DNA of 64,000 nucleotides from Orobanche coerulescens (GCA_033398695.1 CM065801.1:51904358-51968357), one strand, 5' to 3'; positions 21,961 to 33,735 are shown, counted from the stretch's first letter. The notes: generated from the letters alone by a model not told the origin. A program made the numbers and translations.

Positions 21961-22437
21961 TGGTGATTGGATCATCTCACTTCATCCAAGGACGCGGCAG
22001 CCCTGGTTCTTGATGCCAAACGACACTGTTTTACAGTCACCGACACTCTATATGCATTGAGAGTGACTAACTCGAACCTTACAAAGCTTCAAGGATATAC
22101 GTATGAACAACCTTCGTGTTGAAACCATTATGAGAGTGGAATAGAGTATCTCTATATTACCTCTAGTGAATGCGGTCGAAAGCGCATCTTAGAGAAACTT
22201 ACGAGTCAATCTAGTGGACTGTACATCACTGCAATTAGAGTTGTTGAATCCTATGCGATTACCTATAACGAACTTTGGGACGCTGACTCGTACAGGCTTT
22301 GGCACAACGGACTGGGGCATCCATGTCATGATCTGCACGGACAACCTTTTCTTTCGTGTGCAAAGTAGAAGCGGGCTATAAACCCACATAATGAACTTTG
22401 TTGGTGTTCCTCAAGCTACGTCGTCCAAAGCATCGGA
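21961..22437 (+). pseudogene. Copia protease to pre-integrase relic
   Basis: The pre-integrase core LWHNGLGHP is read at about 22297-22323, preceded by GLYITAIRVVESYAITY. Stops and shifts lie upstream. The reading breaks off at the Tekay insertion at 22438 and resumes after 31525 with the rest of the integrase zinc region. Confidence 0.65.
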
Positions 22438-22681
22438 TGTAATATCCGCATTTTTCTTCCCCTTGTATTTTTATTTTCGGTGTATTTCTTGATTGTAGCG
22501 ACCCTCGTGTATCTTTCAGTGTAACTTTTCCGTCATCTATTGATCTGATTCTCGTAATTGTTGTGCGGAACCGCCGTTTCGGGGTTGCCGTGGATCTATT
22601 CTATGATATGATGCGTTTTGAGGTGTTCCGTTTGATGTTTCGTTCGTATTCTGGTGTAGTGGACCGTTTATGTTCTGTACC

Positions 22682-23196
22682 TAGCGCACGCTAATTTTTC
22701 TGCATAGCGCGCGCTAGAAGTCCTTTTGTAGCGCACGCTACGTTTACTTCGTAGCGCGCTGGCGAGTGAACCACAGGGTGGCGGTTCAACTTCGAGCCTC
22801 GGACTATCGGATTAGCGCCGCTATCTTGTCTAGCGCACGCTAATGTCGGGAGACTAGCGCACGTTAAGTTGTTGATGGCGTGCGCTAGCGTGGTATCGAT
22901 CTTGGGCGATTTACTCACGAACTTCGATCGAGTCTTTGGTTAGCGCACGCTACGCTTGTATGGTAGCGCACGCTAACGGGTCAGGTGATTTTTGGGCAGT
23001 TGGCTACTGGACTCGGCTGATGTCCAAGTAGCGCACGCTATTGGTCGATAGCGTGCGCTACCAAGAAGTTATTAGCGCACGCTACGTTTCGAGTAGCGCA
23101 CGCTAACGCCAATACAGCTCCGGTGGGACGCTAACGGTAGGGTTTGGAATCTTATCCCGTTAGCACACGCTAACCTTGAGGTTTTAGCGTGCGCTA
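22682..23196 (+). promoter_or_regulatory. TAGCGCACGCTA array in U3
   Basis: Exact or one- to two-base variants begin at 22682, 22705, 22729, 22752 (partial), 22813, 22831, 22855, 22877, 22941, 22963, 23029, 23049, 23073, 23094, 23161 and 23185. Both orientations occur (TAGCGTGCGCTA). The unit is a near-palindrome rich in CpG. The array stops 4 bp before the hairpin around the TATA box, which suggests enhancer or silencing sites. The 3' LTR has the equivalent array at about 29661-30184. Confidence 0.75.
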
Positions 23197-23199
23197 ACA

Positions 23200-23224
23200 C
23201 TCCCTGGCTATATAAACCAGGGAG
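23200..23224 (+). promoter_or_regulatory. Tekay LTR TATA box inside a perfect inverted repeat
   Basis: CTCCCTGG, then CTATATAAA, then CCAGGGAG: the TATA lies exactly in the loop of an 8-bp perfect inverted repeat. It is identical at 30188-30212 in the 3' LTR. Confidence 0.75.
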
Positions 23225-24520
23225 TTGACCGAGATAATCATAAATTCTCATTTCTTCCTCTCTCCGCGGCGAAGGCGATCCAGAAGCGATTTTCTTGGCG
23301 ATTTCTTCCTCCAATCATCTCATCCAACATCCTTCTTGAGTTCTTGGAGTATTATATCAACATCAACACGAATCTTTCGTCCTAATCCACGGTAAATCTC
23401 TTAGAACCCTACTTTTGGATAATTTGGGGGTTTTGGGATTTTCTTCCGATTCCTTCCGTTTTGTTGGTGGATTCATGATGATCATGATTAATCTTGTTGA
23501 TATCATTAGTTTTCCTATGGATTCATGGTATATTTCCATCGAGAGGGTTTGGTTGTGGTCCGCCCTCGTTGTTATTTTTATTCGAATATACATGAATCGT
23601 AGGCGGGTTTCCGGGTGTATTCCATTTCCATAACCGTTTAGAAGTGGTTGTGATTGTGCTATTCGAATCGTTAGGTTCATTTTCGTCGGTTCCTCGCGGT
23701 CGTGCTTGATTCTTCCGTTCCGTTCGTGTTGTCGTCTATTTAATCGAAGCAAGTATCCTTATGAACTTACAATCTTGACATAGTAGTTTTGTATGAGAAA
23801 TTGTGTGTGTGTATGCTCACTACGGGTTAGACTCGACGGGGTCTCGGTAGGGCTCCACGAAGCTGTGGAACCGCGAGCTTGCTTTTAACCACTGTGGGTT
23901 AGATCCGACGGGGTCTCGGCAGGAATCCACGAAGCTGTGGGTCCGCGGTTAATTGTGGTGCATTTTTACAAATGTGGTTTGATTATTGGCATTTCCGGAA
24001 ATGAGTGTTTTGAAACTATGATTTCTTGATTGCATGCATTACTATATGTGTAAGATGTAAATTGTTCATTTGGTTACTTGTACTAGCGTAATTGCTAACC
24101 CCTCTGGGGACCCGTTTTGGGGAAATTCGTTTTATGAATTTCAGTCGGGTTCATCAAGACGAGCGGGTCTTTGGACCGATATGCGGATGATGGCAGCGTG
24201 ATGATTGTGCACGAGTGATGTCTTAGTGTCTTCTACCTTTTCATATTTTGTGGTTTTGTTTGAACTAATAGAAGTACTCGAGTACTTAAGAACATTTACT
24301 CGTCTGGATTGTATTGTTGTTTATCGTGTTTGTGTCAAATGATGATGTTATGTTGACCGGGTGAACCGGGTGGATTATTCTGTTTTGCGTCTTTATGACG
24401 TGGTGTTATGTTGTTGTTTCTGTGAGTCGATGAGTATGATGTTGTTCAGCCTGGTGGGTCCCATATAGGGATTCACGGCGCTGTAATATACCTCGAATAT
24501 CTTGGGGGTGTTACAGAAAA

Positions 24521-24532
24521 TGGTATCAGAGA
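24521..24532 (+). other. Primer binding site, tRNA-iMet
   Basis: TGGTATCAGAGA, 5 bp after the LTR end; it matches the complement of the initiator tRNA-Met 3' end for 11 bases. Confidence 0.85.
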
Positions 24533-24753
24533 ACTAGGTTCATGGATACCTAGGCTTGTCGGTTTATTGGGTCTTGTGGTGTTTTGTTTTGCACATCATC
24601 GTCACGCTGCCATGATTCCGGTACTACCAGTGTCCGTAAGTTTTCCTTACTCTGTTCGTTAATTCCTTGTATCGTACCCTTGATTCTCGACTTGTGATTG
24701 TTCTTTTCTTGTACTGACCCTCGTATGGCTTTTGCTACTCATTTAACTCCAGT

Positions 24754-25984
24754 ATGGATGCTGGAAGAGGTCGTGGTCGCGGTCGTGGTCGTGGACGCGG
24801 CCGGGGACGTGGGGCAGCCGGTGGGGCGGCCACGTCACGATCTTCGAGGCCAGCGTCTGGCGGCCGTCATAGCCATGCTTCTTCCCGAGGCGTGCGATCT
24901 TGGTATTGCGGCCGTTATGCAGCAAATGGTGAATCAAATAGCGGCGATAGCCCAGGCGGTTCAGAACCCGGATCAGGCCCTCGCTAATCGGGGCGGAGCG
25001 GATCGTTGGCTCCAAGATGTTATCAAGATGCATCCTCCTCAGTTTTCGGGAGCTTCAGACCCGATTGGATGGGAAGGGTGGATCAAGGAGATATCTAAGG
25101 TCTTCGTTGCCACTAAGCGTCAGGGACCGTAAAGTCCCTATTGCTCAATACTTTCTCACGGGGGCCTTCTACGGGTGGTGGGAGGCCGTTGGGCCCAAAG
25201 ACCATCTTTGCTTCGTGGGCTGAGTTTCAAGAGTTAATGGAGACTGAATATTGCCCGTGGCCAGTCAGACAGGCTCGAGTACATGCTTTTTATGATGCTC
25301 AACCGCGGGATATCCCCGTAGCTCAAGCTATTGCTGATTTTAATAAGGAGTTGGGTTATGTGAAGACCCAAGTTGTCGAGGAGAGTGACAAAATTTTCCA
25401 TTTCTCCAGACGGATGAAGTTGCCGATTCGGGACTATATGTCGGGGCTCGTATGCACTACCTTGAAAGATTACCAGAGCAGGGCCCTTGCTTACGATATG
25501 TCTGTGACGGCGAGTGAGGCGGTCCGCGAGAGTAAGAAGCAGAAGTCCGCCGGGAATTTTTCGGGCCACAATGGTGGGGGTCAGCAGAAATTTCAGTCTG
25601 CTAACTTTTCCGCTGGTGGTGGCCCAGCTCGATCTACTGGGTTTCCCCGTAGGGCTGCTAGTGCCTCTTCTCGAGAGGTGAAGTGCTTTAACTGTGGACA
25701 GCAGGGCCACATCAGTCGTATTTGTCCGAACCCTTTGCTGACGTGTAATCAGTGTGGCCAGCCGGGTCACAAGGCGGCTTTCTGTGCTGAGAGGAAGAAA
25801 ATCCTTGGTGCCCGGGCTTCCATTCCAGCGCCTAGGGAACCAAGTGTGAATCAGGGATCGTTTGCTCCTCAATCTCCGCCGAGTGCTAGTCGGGGGAGAG
25901 GTCGGGGTCAGCCCTCTAAGGGGGGAGCTTCCAGTGTCGGCTCAGCCCACCCGCGTGTCTATGAGATGCGGAGAGCCGATGACC
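24754..25984 (+). pseudogene. gag: Tekay Gag, frameshifted
   Basis: Starts at ATG 24754 with a Gly-Arg repeat run. The reading then shifts frame near 24830, after 25100 and again near 25190. Capsid-type motifs follow (HPPQFSGASDPIGWEGWI, then LMETEYCPWPVRQARVHAF and FHFSRRMKLPIRDYM). Two zinc knuckles, CFNCGQQGHISRIC and CNQCGQPGHKAAFC (about 25684-25780), both fit C-x2-C-x4-H-x4-C. The C-terminus is Gly/Arg/Ser-rich. Broken in at least three places. The Arg-Gly repeat makes several overlapping false frames. Confidence 0.85.
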
Positions 25985-26420
25985 CGGCTCTGCGTGGCGG
26001 CAATTACCGTTTATATTCTTTCTCATCCTGTCGGTGTGCTTTTGATTCCGGTGCTACGCATTCGTTCATATCTTTGGATTGTATCGCCGTTTGAGTCTCG
26101 ACTGTTTGATACCTTGTGAACCCTTCATCGTTAAGCTTCCTAGCGGTGATAGGATCGTTGGTGATCAGGAGGTTCGAGACTGTTCTGTACTTATTTGTGA
26201 GAGGACTTGGCCCTCTAATCTTATTGTCGTGGATATTGAGGGTGAGGATTTGATTCTCGGGGATGATTGGCTCGAGCGGCATGGCGCAATCATGAACTAC
26301 CGCACGAGGATCATCACCATGTTAGCCGAGGATGGCACCGAGCACTCCTTCGCGGGGCGAAGGAGGGGAAATCAGAAATTCGTCATTAATGCCTTGAAGG
26401 CGATGAGTCTCCTGCGAAAG
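25985..26420 (+). pseudogene. pol: Tekay protease
   Basis: Retropepsin-like aspartic protease that would cleave the polyprotein. The active-site motif [13 protein letters not shown] is read at 26038-26076 and [13 protein letters not shown] at about 26244-26286. The frame changes between the two (stop at 26092-26094), so the enzyme is split. The second part continues without a stop into RT. Confidence 0.8.
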
Positions 26421-27389
26421 GGGTGTACTGGTTATTGGTGCTATGCCTTGAAGGCGGAGGATGGTGGAGTCGAGCTTTCGTCGATTCCAGTCGTTAATGA
26501 GTTTCCTGATGTATTTCCTGACGAGTTACCGGGATTGCCACCGGATCGTGAGGTTGAGTTTGCTATAGAGTTAGAGCCGGGCGTGACTCCTATTTCGAAG
26601 GCGCCCTATCGCATGGCACCTTCAGAGATGTCCGAGTTGAAGAAGCAGTTGAGTGAGCTTCTTGAGTCGGGGTATGTTCGACCGAGCGCCTCGCCTTGGG
26701 GTGCACCGGTCCTGTTTGTGCGGAAGAAGGATGGCTCACTACGTTTGTGTATCGACTATCGCGAACTAAACAAGGTGACCATCAAGAACAAGTATCCTTT
26801 GCCGAGAATTGATGACTTGTTCGACCAGTTGCAGGGAGCTACGGTATTCTCGAAGATTGATTTGAAATCGGGGTACTATCAGCTCCGGGTGAGAGAGTCC
26901 GATGTGCCGAAAACAGCCTTTCGGACGAGGTACGGACATTATGAGTTCGTAGTCATGCCTTTCGGGTTAACTAATGCGCCGGCGGTGTTCATGCAGTTGA
27001 TGAACAAAGTTTTTATCGAGTATTTGGATAAGTGCGTCGTCGTCTTTATTGACGATATTCTTATTTATTCAAGGAATGAGGAAGAGCATGCCCATCATTT
27101 GCGGGTAGTATTAGACATTTTGAGGACCGAGCAACTCTATGCAAAGTTCTCGAAATGTGAGTTCTGGCTGAAGGAAGTGATGTTTTTAGGTCACGTGATT
27201 TCAGCCGAGGGGGTTCGTGTGGATCCGCAGAAGATTGAGGCCGTGTTGGATTGGGCACCGCCCAAGAATGTGAAGGAGCTCCATAGTTTCTTGGGTTTGG
27301 CTGGCTACTACCGTAGGTTCGTCGAGGGTTTCTCGAAACTGGCTCGGCCACTTACGCAGTTACTCAATCAGAAGTTAAATGCGGAATGA
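26421..27389 (+). pseudogene. pol: Tekay reverse transcriptase domain
   Basis: RT of Ty3/Gypsy type, open from the protease half to the stop at 27387. Motifs: [70 protein letters not shown], the catalytic [11 protein letters not shown] (about 27042-27071), then [11 protein letters not shown] and [13 protein letters not shown]. The domain looks complete but ends in a frameshift before RNase H. Confidence 0.9.
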
Positions 27390-28596
27390 CGAGAGGCAGT
27401 CGAGTTTTGAGGAACTGAAGAAGCGTTTGACTTCAGCCCCAGTTTTGGCGTTGCCATGTGGCAACGAGGGTTTTGCCGTTTATAGCGATGCTTCGGGTCA
27501 GGGTCTTGGGTGCGTATTGATGCAGCACGGCAAGACCATTGCTTATGCATCGAGGCAGTTGAGGTCGTACGAGCTTAACTACCCTACTCATGATTTGGAG
27601 TTAGCGGCAGTTGTTTTTGCGCTAAAGATTTGGCGTCACTATCTTTTCGGCTCTGCATGTCAGATTTTTACCGATCATAAAAGTCTGAAATACATATTTA
27701 CTCAGCGAGAGTTGAATATGAGGCATAGAAGGTGGTTAGAGTTGATTAAGGATTATGACCTCGAAATCCTTTATCATCCGGGCAAGGCGAACGTCGTGGC
27801 ACACGCCTTGAGTCGGAAACCAATTGCGTTGCGAACGCTTGAGATCCTTACGTCTCAGTCTGAGCTTCGGCGGGCTTTGATCGAGTTAGATGTTGAAGTT
27901 TTGTTGCCTGGAGCCACCGGGCAACTTCGTGCTTTAGAGATTTCGTCGTCTCTGATCGATGAAATTAAGCTGAAGCAATCAGAGGATCCGATGATTACTC
28001 AAATCCGAGAGAACATTCTTAAAGGAAAGTCTCCTGGGTTTGTGATTCACGAGGATGGGGTTTTGAGGTTCCAGAGTCGGCTTTGTGTGCCGAACGACTC
28101 AGAGTTGAGGCAGAGTATTTTACGGGAGGCCCATGCTACGCCTTATTCCGTTCATCCTGGTTCGAGTAAGATGTACAAGGACCTGAGAAGAAATTTCTGG
28201 TGGAATGATATGAAGGAGGAGGTTGCACAGTTTGTAGCGAGATGTTTGACTTGTCAACAGGTCAAAATCGAGCATCAGCGACCGGCTGGGTTGTTACATT
28301 CACTTCCCGTTCCGGAATGGAAATGGGAAGATATATCGATGGACTTCGTTGCGAGTTTGCCGAGATCGAGGTCGGGCATGAATATGATATGGGTGATTGT
28401 TGATCGTCTGACCAAGTCGGCACATTTTCAGGGCATCAAGGACACTTGGGGCCCGGAGAAGTTGGCTCGTGTGTTTATCGCACAGATTGTGAGACTTCAC
28501 GGTACTCCGAAGTCTATTATTTCGGATCGCGACGGCCGTTTTGTATCGCACTTCTGCAGGCAGTGCATAAGGCGTTGGGTACCCGTTTGCGTTTGA
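27390..28596 (+). pseudogene. pol: Tekay RNase H and integrase N-terminal part
   Basis: RNase H motifs VYSDASGQGLGCVLMQ, YELNYPTHDLELAAVVFALK and FTDHKSLKYIF, then HHCC-zinc and catalytic integrase sequence (CLTCQQVKIEHQRPAGLL, ISMDFVASLPRS, SIISDRDGRFVS with two catalytic Asp). The frame is lost near 28560, before the third catalytic residue. One frame covers 27379-28596, and the first residues of it are a shifted artefact. Confidence 0.9.
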
Positions 28597-29381
28597 GTAC
28601 CTCTTTTCATCCCCAGTCAGATGGACAGTCGGAACGCACTATCCAGACGTTCGAGGATTTGTTGCGTGCTTGTGCCCTCGATTGGAGTAGCGATTGGGAG
28701 GAACATTTGCCATTGATCGAATTCACGTACAACAACAGTTGGCACGCGTCGATTCGGATGGCACCATATGAGGCACTTTATGGGCGGCGATGTCGATCAC
28801 CAATTTGTTGGAATGAGACGTCCGATTTGGTAGGGACCGAGCCGGACGTCGTTTTAGAGACGAGGCGGAAGATAGAAGTAATTCGAGAACGGATGTTGAC
28901 TGCCCAGAGTCGACAGAAGTCATATGCCGACGTCCGTCGCCGACCTTTGGAATTCGAGGTGGGAAACCACGTTTTGCTAAAAGTGTCGCCGACGAAGGGA
29001 GTTTTTCGTTTCGGGAAGAAGGGGAAGTTGAGTCCGAGATTTATTGGACCCTTTGAGATTCTCGAGCGAGTCAGTGAGTTGGCATACCGTTTGGCGTTAC
29101 CTCCAGCCTTGAGTCATGTTCATAGTGTTTTTCATGTTTCCCAGCTGAGGAAATATGTCCCGGACCCTAGTCACGTCATTGATTATGCTGAGATTGATGT
29201 CGCCGAGGATATTACTTTTGTAGAGCGCCCTTTGAAGATTTTGGAGCGTCGCGAGAAACGATTGAGGCATAAGACCATACCTTTGGTCAAGGTGCAGTGG
29301 ACGAGACACGGTGTCGAGGAGGCAACTTGGGAAACCGAGGATAGCATGCGTGCTAGGTACCCCGAGTTGTTTGTTTCTTAA
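28560..29381 (+). pseudogene. pol: Tekay integrase C-terminus with chromodomain-like tail
   Basis: Continues in another frame: LSTSFHPQSDGQSERTIQ (catalytic Glu), FTYNNSWHASIRMAPYEALY, FVKKGKLSPRFIG-type core (read here as FGKKGKLSPRFIGPFEI), HSVFHVSQLRKYVPD, and the terminal VKVQWTRHGVEEATWETE segment typical of Tekay chromodomains, ending PELFVS. Chromodomains of this group are thought to guide integration to silent chromatin. Confidence 0.85.
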
Positions 29382-29400
29382 GTTTCGGGACGAAACTTAT

Positions 29401-29416
29401 TTTTAGAGGGGTAGAA
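29401..29416 (+). other. Polypurine tract of Tekay
   Basis: TTTTAGAGGGGTAGAA directly before the 3' LTR start at 29417. Confidence 0.8.
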
Positions 29417-31520
29417 TGTAATATCCGCATTTTTCTTCCCCTTGTATTTTTATTTTCGGTGTATTTCTTGATTGTAGCGACCCTCGTGTATCTTTCAGTG
29501 TAACTTTTCCGTCATCTATTGATCTGATTCTCGTAATTGTTGTGCGGAACCGCCGTTTCGGGGTTGCCGTGGATCTATTCTATGCTATGATGCGTTTTGA
29601 GGTGTTCCATTTGATGTTTCGTTCGTATTCTGGTGCAGTGGACCGTTTATGTTCTGTACCTAGCGCACGCTAATTTTTCTGCATAGCGCGCGCTACAAAT
29701 CCTTTTGTAGCGCACGCTACGTTTACTTCGTAGCGCTGGCGAGTGAACCACAGGGGTGGCGATTCAACTCCCGTGCCTGCGGACTATCGGATTAGCGCCG
29801 CTATCTTGTCTAGCGCACGCTAATGTCGGAGACTAGCGCCGCGTTAAGTTGTTCGATGAGCGCGCTAGCGTGGTCATCGATCTTGGGCAGCTTTACTACC
29901 GAACTAGATCGAGTCTTTGGTTAGCGCACGCTACGCTTGTATGGTAGCGCACGCTAACGGGTCAGGTGAGTTTTGGGCAGTTGGCTACTGGACTCGGCTG
30001 ATGTCCAAGTAGCGCACGCTATTGGTCGATAGCGTGCGCTACCAAGAAGTTATTAGCGCACGCTACGTTTCGAGTAGCGCACGCTAACGGCCAATTACCT
30101 GGCTACTGGACTGGGACGCTAACGGTAGGGTTTGGAATCTTATCCCGTTAGCGCACGCTAACCTTGAGGTTTTAGCGTGCGCTAACACTCCCTGGCTATA
30201 TAAACCAGGGAGTTGACCGAGATAATCATAAATTCTCATTTCTTCCTCTCTCCGCGGCGAAGGCGATCCAGAAGCGATTTTCTTGGCGATTTCTTCCTCC
30301 AATCATCTCATCCAACATCCTTCTTGAGTTCTTGGAGTATTATATCAACATCAACACGAATCTTTCGTCCTAATCCACGGTAAATCTCTTAGAACCCTAC
30401 TTTTGGATAATTTGGAGGTTTTGGGATTTTCTTCCGATTCCTTCCGTTTTGTTGGTGGATTCATGATGATTATGATTAATCTTGTTGATATCATTAGTTT
30501 TCCTACGGATTCATGGTATATTTCCATAGCTTTGTGAAATCGAGAGGGTTTGGTTGTGGTCCGCCCTCGTTGTTATTTTTAATCGAATATACATGAATCG
30601 TAGGCGGGTTTCCGGGTGTATTCCATTTCCATAACCGTTTAGAAGTGGTTGTGATTGTGCTATTCGAATCGTTAGGTTCATTTTCGTCGGTTCCTCGCGG
30701 TCGTGCTTGATTCTTCCGTTCCGTTCGTGTCGTCGTCTATTTAATCGAAGCAAGTATCCTTATGAACTTACAATCTTGACATAGTAGTTTTGTATGAGAA
30801 ATTGTGTGTGTGTGTATGCTCACTACGGGTTAGACTCGACGGGGTCTCGGTAGGGCTCCACGAAGCTGTGGAACCGCGAGCTTGCTTTTAACCACTGTGG
30901 GTTAGATCCGACGGGGTCTCGGCAGGGATCCACGAAGCTGTGGGTCCGCGGTTAATTGTGGTGCATTTTTACAAATGTGGTTTGATTATTGGCATTTCCG
31001 GAAATGAGTGTTTTGAAACTATGATTTCTTGATTGCATGCATTACTATATGTGTAAGATGTAAATTGTTCATTTGGTTACTTGTACTAGCGTAATTGCTA
31101 ACCCCTCTGGGGACCCATTTTGGGGAAATTCGTTTTATGAATTTTAGGTCAGGTTCATCGAGACGAACGGGTGCTGGACCAGTATGCGGATGATGGCCGA
31201 GCGTGATGATTGTGCACGAGTGATGTCTTAGTGTCTTCTACCTTTTCATATTTTGTGGTTTTGTTTGAACTAATAGAAGTACTCGAGTACTTAAGAACTT
31301 TTACTCGTCTGGATTGTATTGTTGTTTATCGTGTTTGTGTCAAATGATGATGTTATGTTGACCGGGTGAACCGGGTGGATTATTCTGTTTTGCGTCTTTA
31401 TGACGTGGTGTTATGTTGTTGTTTCTGTGAGTCGATGAGTATGATGTTGTTCAGCCTGGTGGGTCCCATATAGGGATTCACGGCGCTGTAATATACCTCG
31501 AATATCTTGGGGGTGTTACA
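29417..31520 (+). repeat. 3' LTR of the Tekay element
   Basis: 2104 bp, closely similar to 22438-24515. Differences concentrate in and beside the palindrome array (29661-30184), with several indels of 1 to ~20 bp, while the rest differs mainly by single bases and a 10-bp insertion near 30528. The TATA hairpin at 30188-30212 is unchanged. Confidence 0.95.
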
Positions 31521-31525
31521 TCGGA

Positions 31526-32400
31526 GACATACGCCCATTCTAATGTTTGACCCTGCCAAATGCACATCGTCTCTTTTACAAAGCATGCGCTTTAGCCAAA
31601 GTAGGAGCGAGACCGTCCTACGCTAAAGATGTGGAAATTCCATTCTTACATAGTATTCTAATAGATATTTCTGGACTCATTCAACCAGAGTGCGGACCAT
31701 TTAGATGTTTTATGGTTCTGGTTGATGTTTCGACATGCTGGTCATATGTTGCCCTCTTGTCCACTAAAAATGCTGCTTTTGCAAAGCTTCTAGCACGAAT
31801 TATCTGATCTAAGGGATCACCACCCTGACCACCATGTTCGGTCTATAAGACTTGATAATGCTGGAGAGTTCACATCTAAAGTACTTGATGAATATTGCAT
31901 GTCGATCGGGAGCAACGAAAAGCATCCCATCCCCCACGAGCATGTGCAAAACGGTCTTGTGGAGGCAACTACTGAACGAATCATATGGTAGCCCGGGCAT
32001 TGGTTATTCACACCAATTTACCTATTTCTACCTGGAGTTATGTAGTCTTACATGTAGCTTTACTTATTCGCTCATTTTAGACCCTCTGCTAACCAAACGA
32101 TTTATGTATACCAGTTGGTAACTAGATAAACCCTGATCTTTACATTTTGGACTCACACGAACTTGAGTGGCAATTGTGCATATTTGGTTATGTAGTATTG
32201 TGCCTTATGCATCCCCAGAGTGCATGGATCTTTAGAGACAATTAAGTAGTTACATTGGATACGAATCCCCAATGATTATCCGCTATTTAGAACCTTTGAC
32301 AGATGATCTTTACTGCTCGATTGTGGATTGTCACTTCGATGAGACAATCTTCCCGTCGTTATGGGGAGGAGAGAAGACGAACTTTCTCAGGTAACGACAG
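31526..32400 (+). pseudogene. Old Copia integrase relic
   Basis: Resumes right after the Tekay target duplication with the zinc-region tail KACALAKVGARPSY, then the catalytic core: FRCFMVLVDVSTCWSY (first Asp), RLDNAGEF at about 31846-31872 (second Asp, after a frameshift) and HVQNGLVEATTERI (Glu region). A decayed C-terminus follows, ending at the Sirevirus A insertion at 32401. It resumes with the segment before RT at 57758. Confidence 0.8.
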
Positions 32401-33733
32401 TGTTGGGATAAACAATCCTGTACCATGTTTTGATAAAGTGACAACATACATCAAGTAGCTGTCCCAAAGACAATCATACAGCAAGATATCAAGTGCCCCA
32501 ACATACAGCAAAAGAATAAAGTGTTATGATACATCAAGAAGCTCATCAGTCGATGACACCAAGTATGGAAGCTGTCCTGAAACATTTATACATCATCTTT
32601 TCATACAGCAGCCCTAAGATAGCCTACAGCGTGGAACCTACAGCTATAGCAGTATAAACGCAACGTGTTGGATACAGCAAACAGGCTGTAAGTGTTGAGA
32701 TCTTCAACACTTATCCAACATGACTGAAGACCGTTGGAACGGAATATACTTTATACGCTAAAGTCAAGCCACCATTTGAAAAGAAGTATTTAAATACTGA
32801 TTGGATAAAGTATTTAAATACCAGCCGACAAAGATCTTCAGACAAGGAGCAAAATCTGGATCTTGTACTGTGCACGTCAAACAACACGGAATGGACTCTT
32901 TGCTCAACGAATCTATTCCCAATGGATATATTTTCAAAGGCTATATATACCCCGAAGTTTGAAGATCAGAAAAATAACGATATACACGAATATTCATAAG
33001 ATCAAGATCTGAAAACTGAGAAAACTGAGATATACTGAGATACACTCGTGAACATCACAAGAACATTATATCAAGAGCAAACATATTTCTTCAAGCATAA
33101 TGCCAATCTTGAGAGAAGAAATATACAAGTGCTCAACCTTGAACAACACATCATCAGCTCAAGCTCAAGAAAGTCAAGTTGTTGTTCAAACCCTTGTTCT
33201 TACATTTGAATAAAACCATCAGTCCTGTGTGGACTGAAGAAAGCCTTGCTTTTCCTGAACTGTGTGTGATAGATATGCATTGAAGATGAAGCTTCGGAAC
33301 TGTGTGTGAAGAAGAAAGTCAAGTGAAAGCTTTGACCAATCTGTGTGAACGGTTGAAAGAGACCGTCTTTGTATGAATCTGTGTGAATGATACAATGATA
33401 GGTTTGATTATAGACACGTAGTTGTGTACGTAGTGTTTATAATAAACATTTTTACTCCCGTGTGGAGGACCAGTAGACATACAGGGGTTTACCTTGAACC
33501 ACTTTAAATATCGTGTCATTTACCTTCTGCACTTATTATTTTCATTACTGTGATTATTTTATAAGTATACATTGTATACCCTGTACGCACCAAGCTAACA
33601 GGAGAAAATCTAGTTGCTGTATTTACAGCAACTTACTTTAACAAGACTTCCGCTATGCACTCTAATTTGTAAATCATACAGTTTGTTGCTTAAACACTTT
33701 CCAAGCTGTATTTTGTATACTTAGTGGCCAACA
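32401..33733 (+). repeat. 5' LTR of Sirevirus A
   Basis: 1333 bp, TGTTGGGATAAAC to GTGGCCAACA. Two perfect GTATTTAAATAC palindromes (32786 and 32810), TATA (CTATATATAC) at 32941. Its 3' half resembles the LTR of element B. Confidence 0.92.
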
Positions 33734-33735
33734 AG

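Larger units (their letters stand above)
22438..24515 (+). repeat. 5' LTR of the Tekay element
   Basis: 2078 bp, TGTAATATCC to GGTGTTACA. U3 holds about 16 copies of TAGCGCACGCTA or variants (22682-23196), then the TATA. R/U5 has two tandem copies of a GGTTAGA.CCGACGGGGTCTCGG unit (about 23826-23955). Short ORFs within are not believed. Confidence 0.95.
22438..31520 (+). mobile_element. Tekay/Del-type chromovirus (Ty3/Gypsy), full length
   Basis: 9083 bp with 5' LTR 22438-24515, iMet primer site 24521, gag, protease, RT, RNase H, integrase with a chromodomain-like tail, polypurine tract 29401-29416, and 3' LTR 29417-31520. The 5-bp target duplication TCGGA (22433-22437 and 31521-31525) is perfect. 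It interrupts the integrase gene of the old Copia. The pol frame is broken in several places, so it is not autonomous. Confidence 0.95.

Noticed and set aside
22682..23196. CRISPR array
   Set aside because: The 12-bp units are irregularly spaced, in both orientations, in a eukaryotic LTR, with no cas genes.
24698..25132. Val-rich ORF over the start of Tekay gag
   Set aside because: Its first part is the Arg-Gly repeat read in another frame. Only its second half is real Gag after a frameshift.
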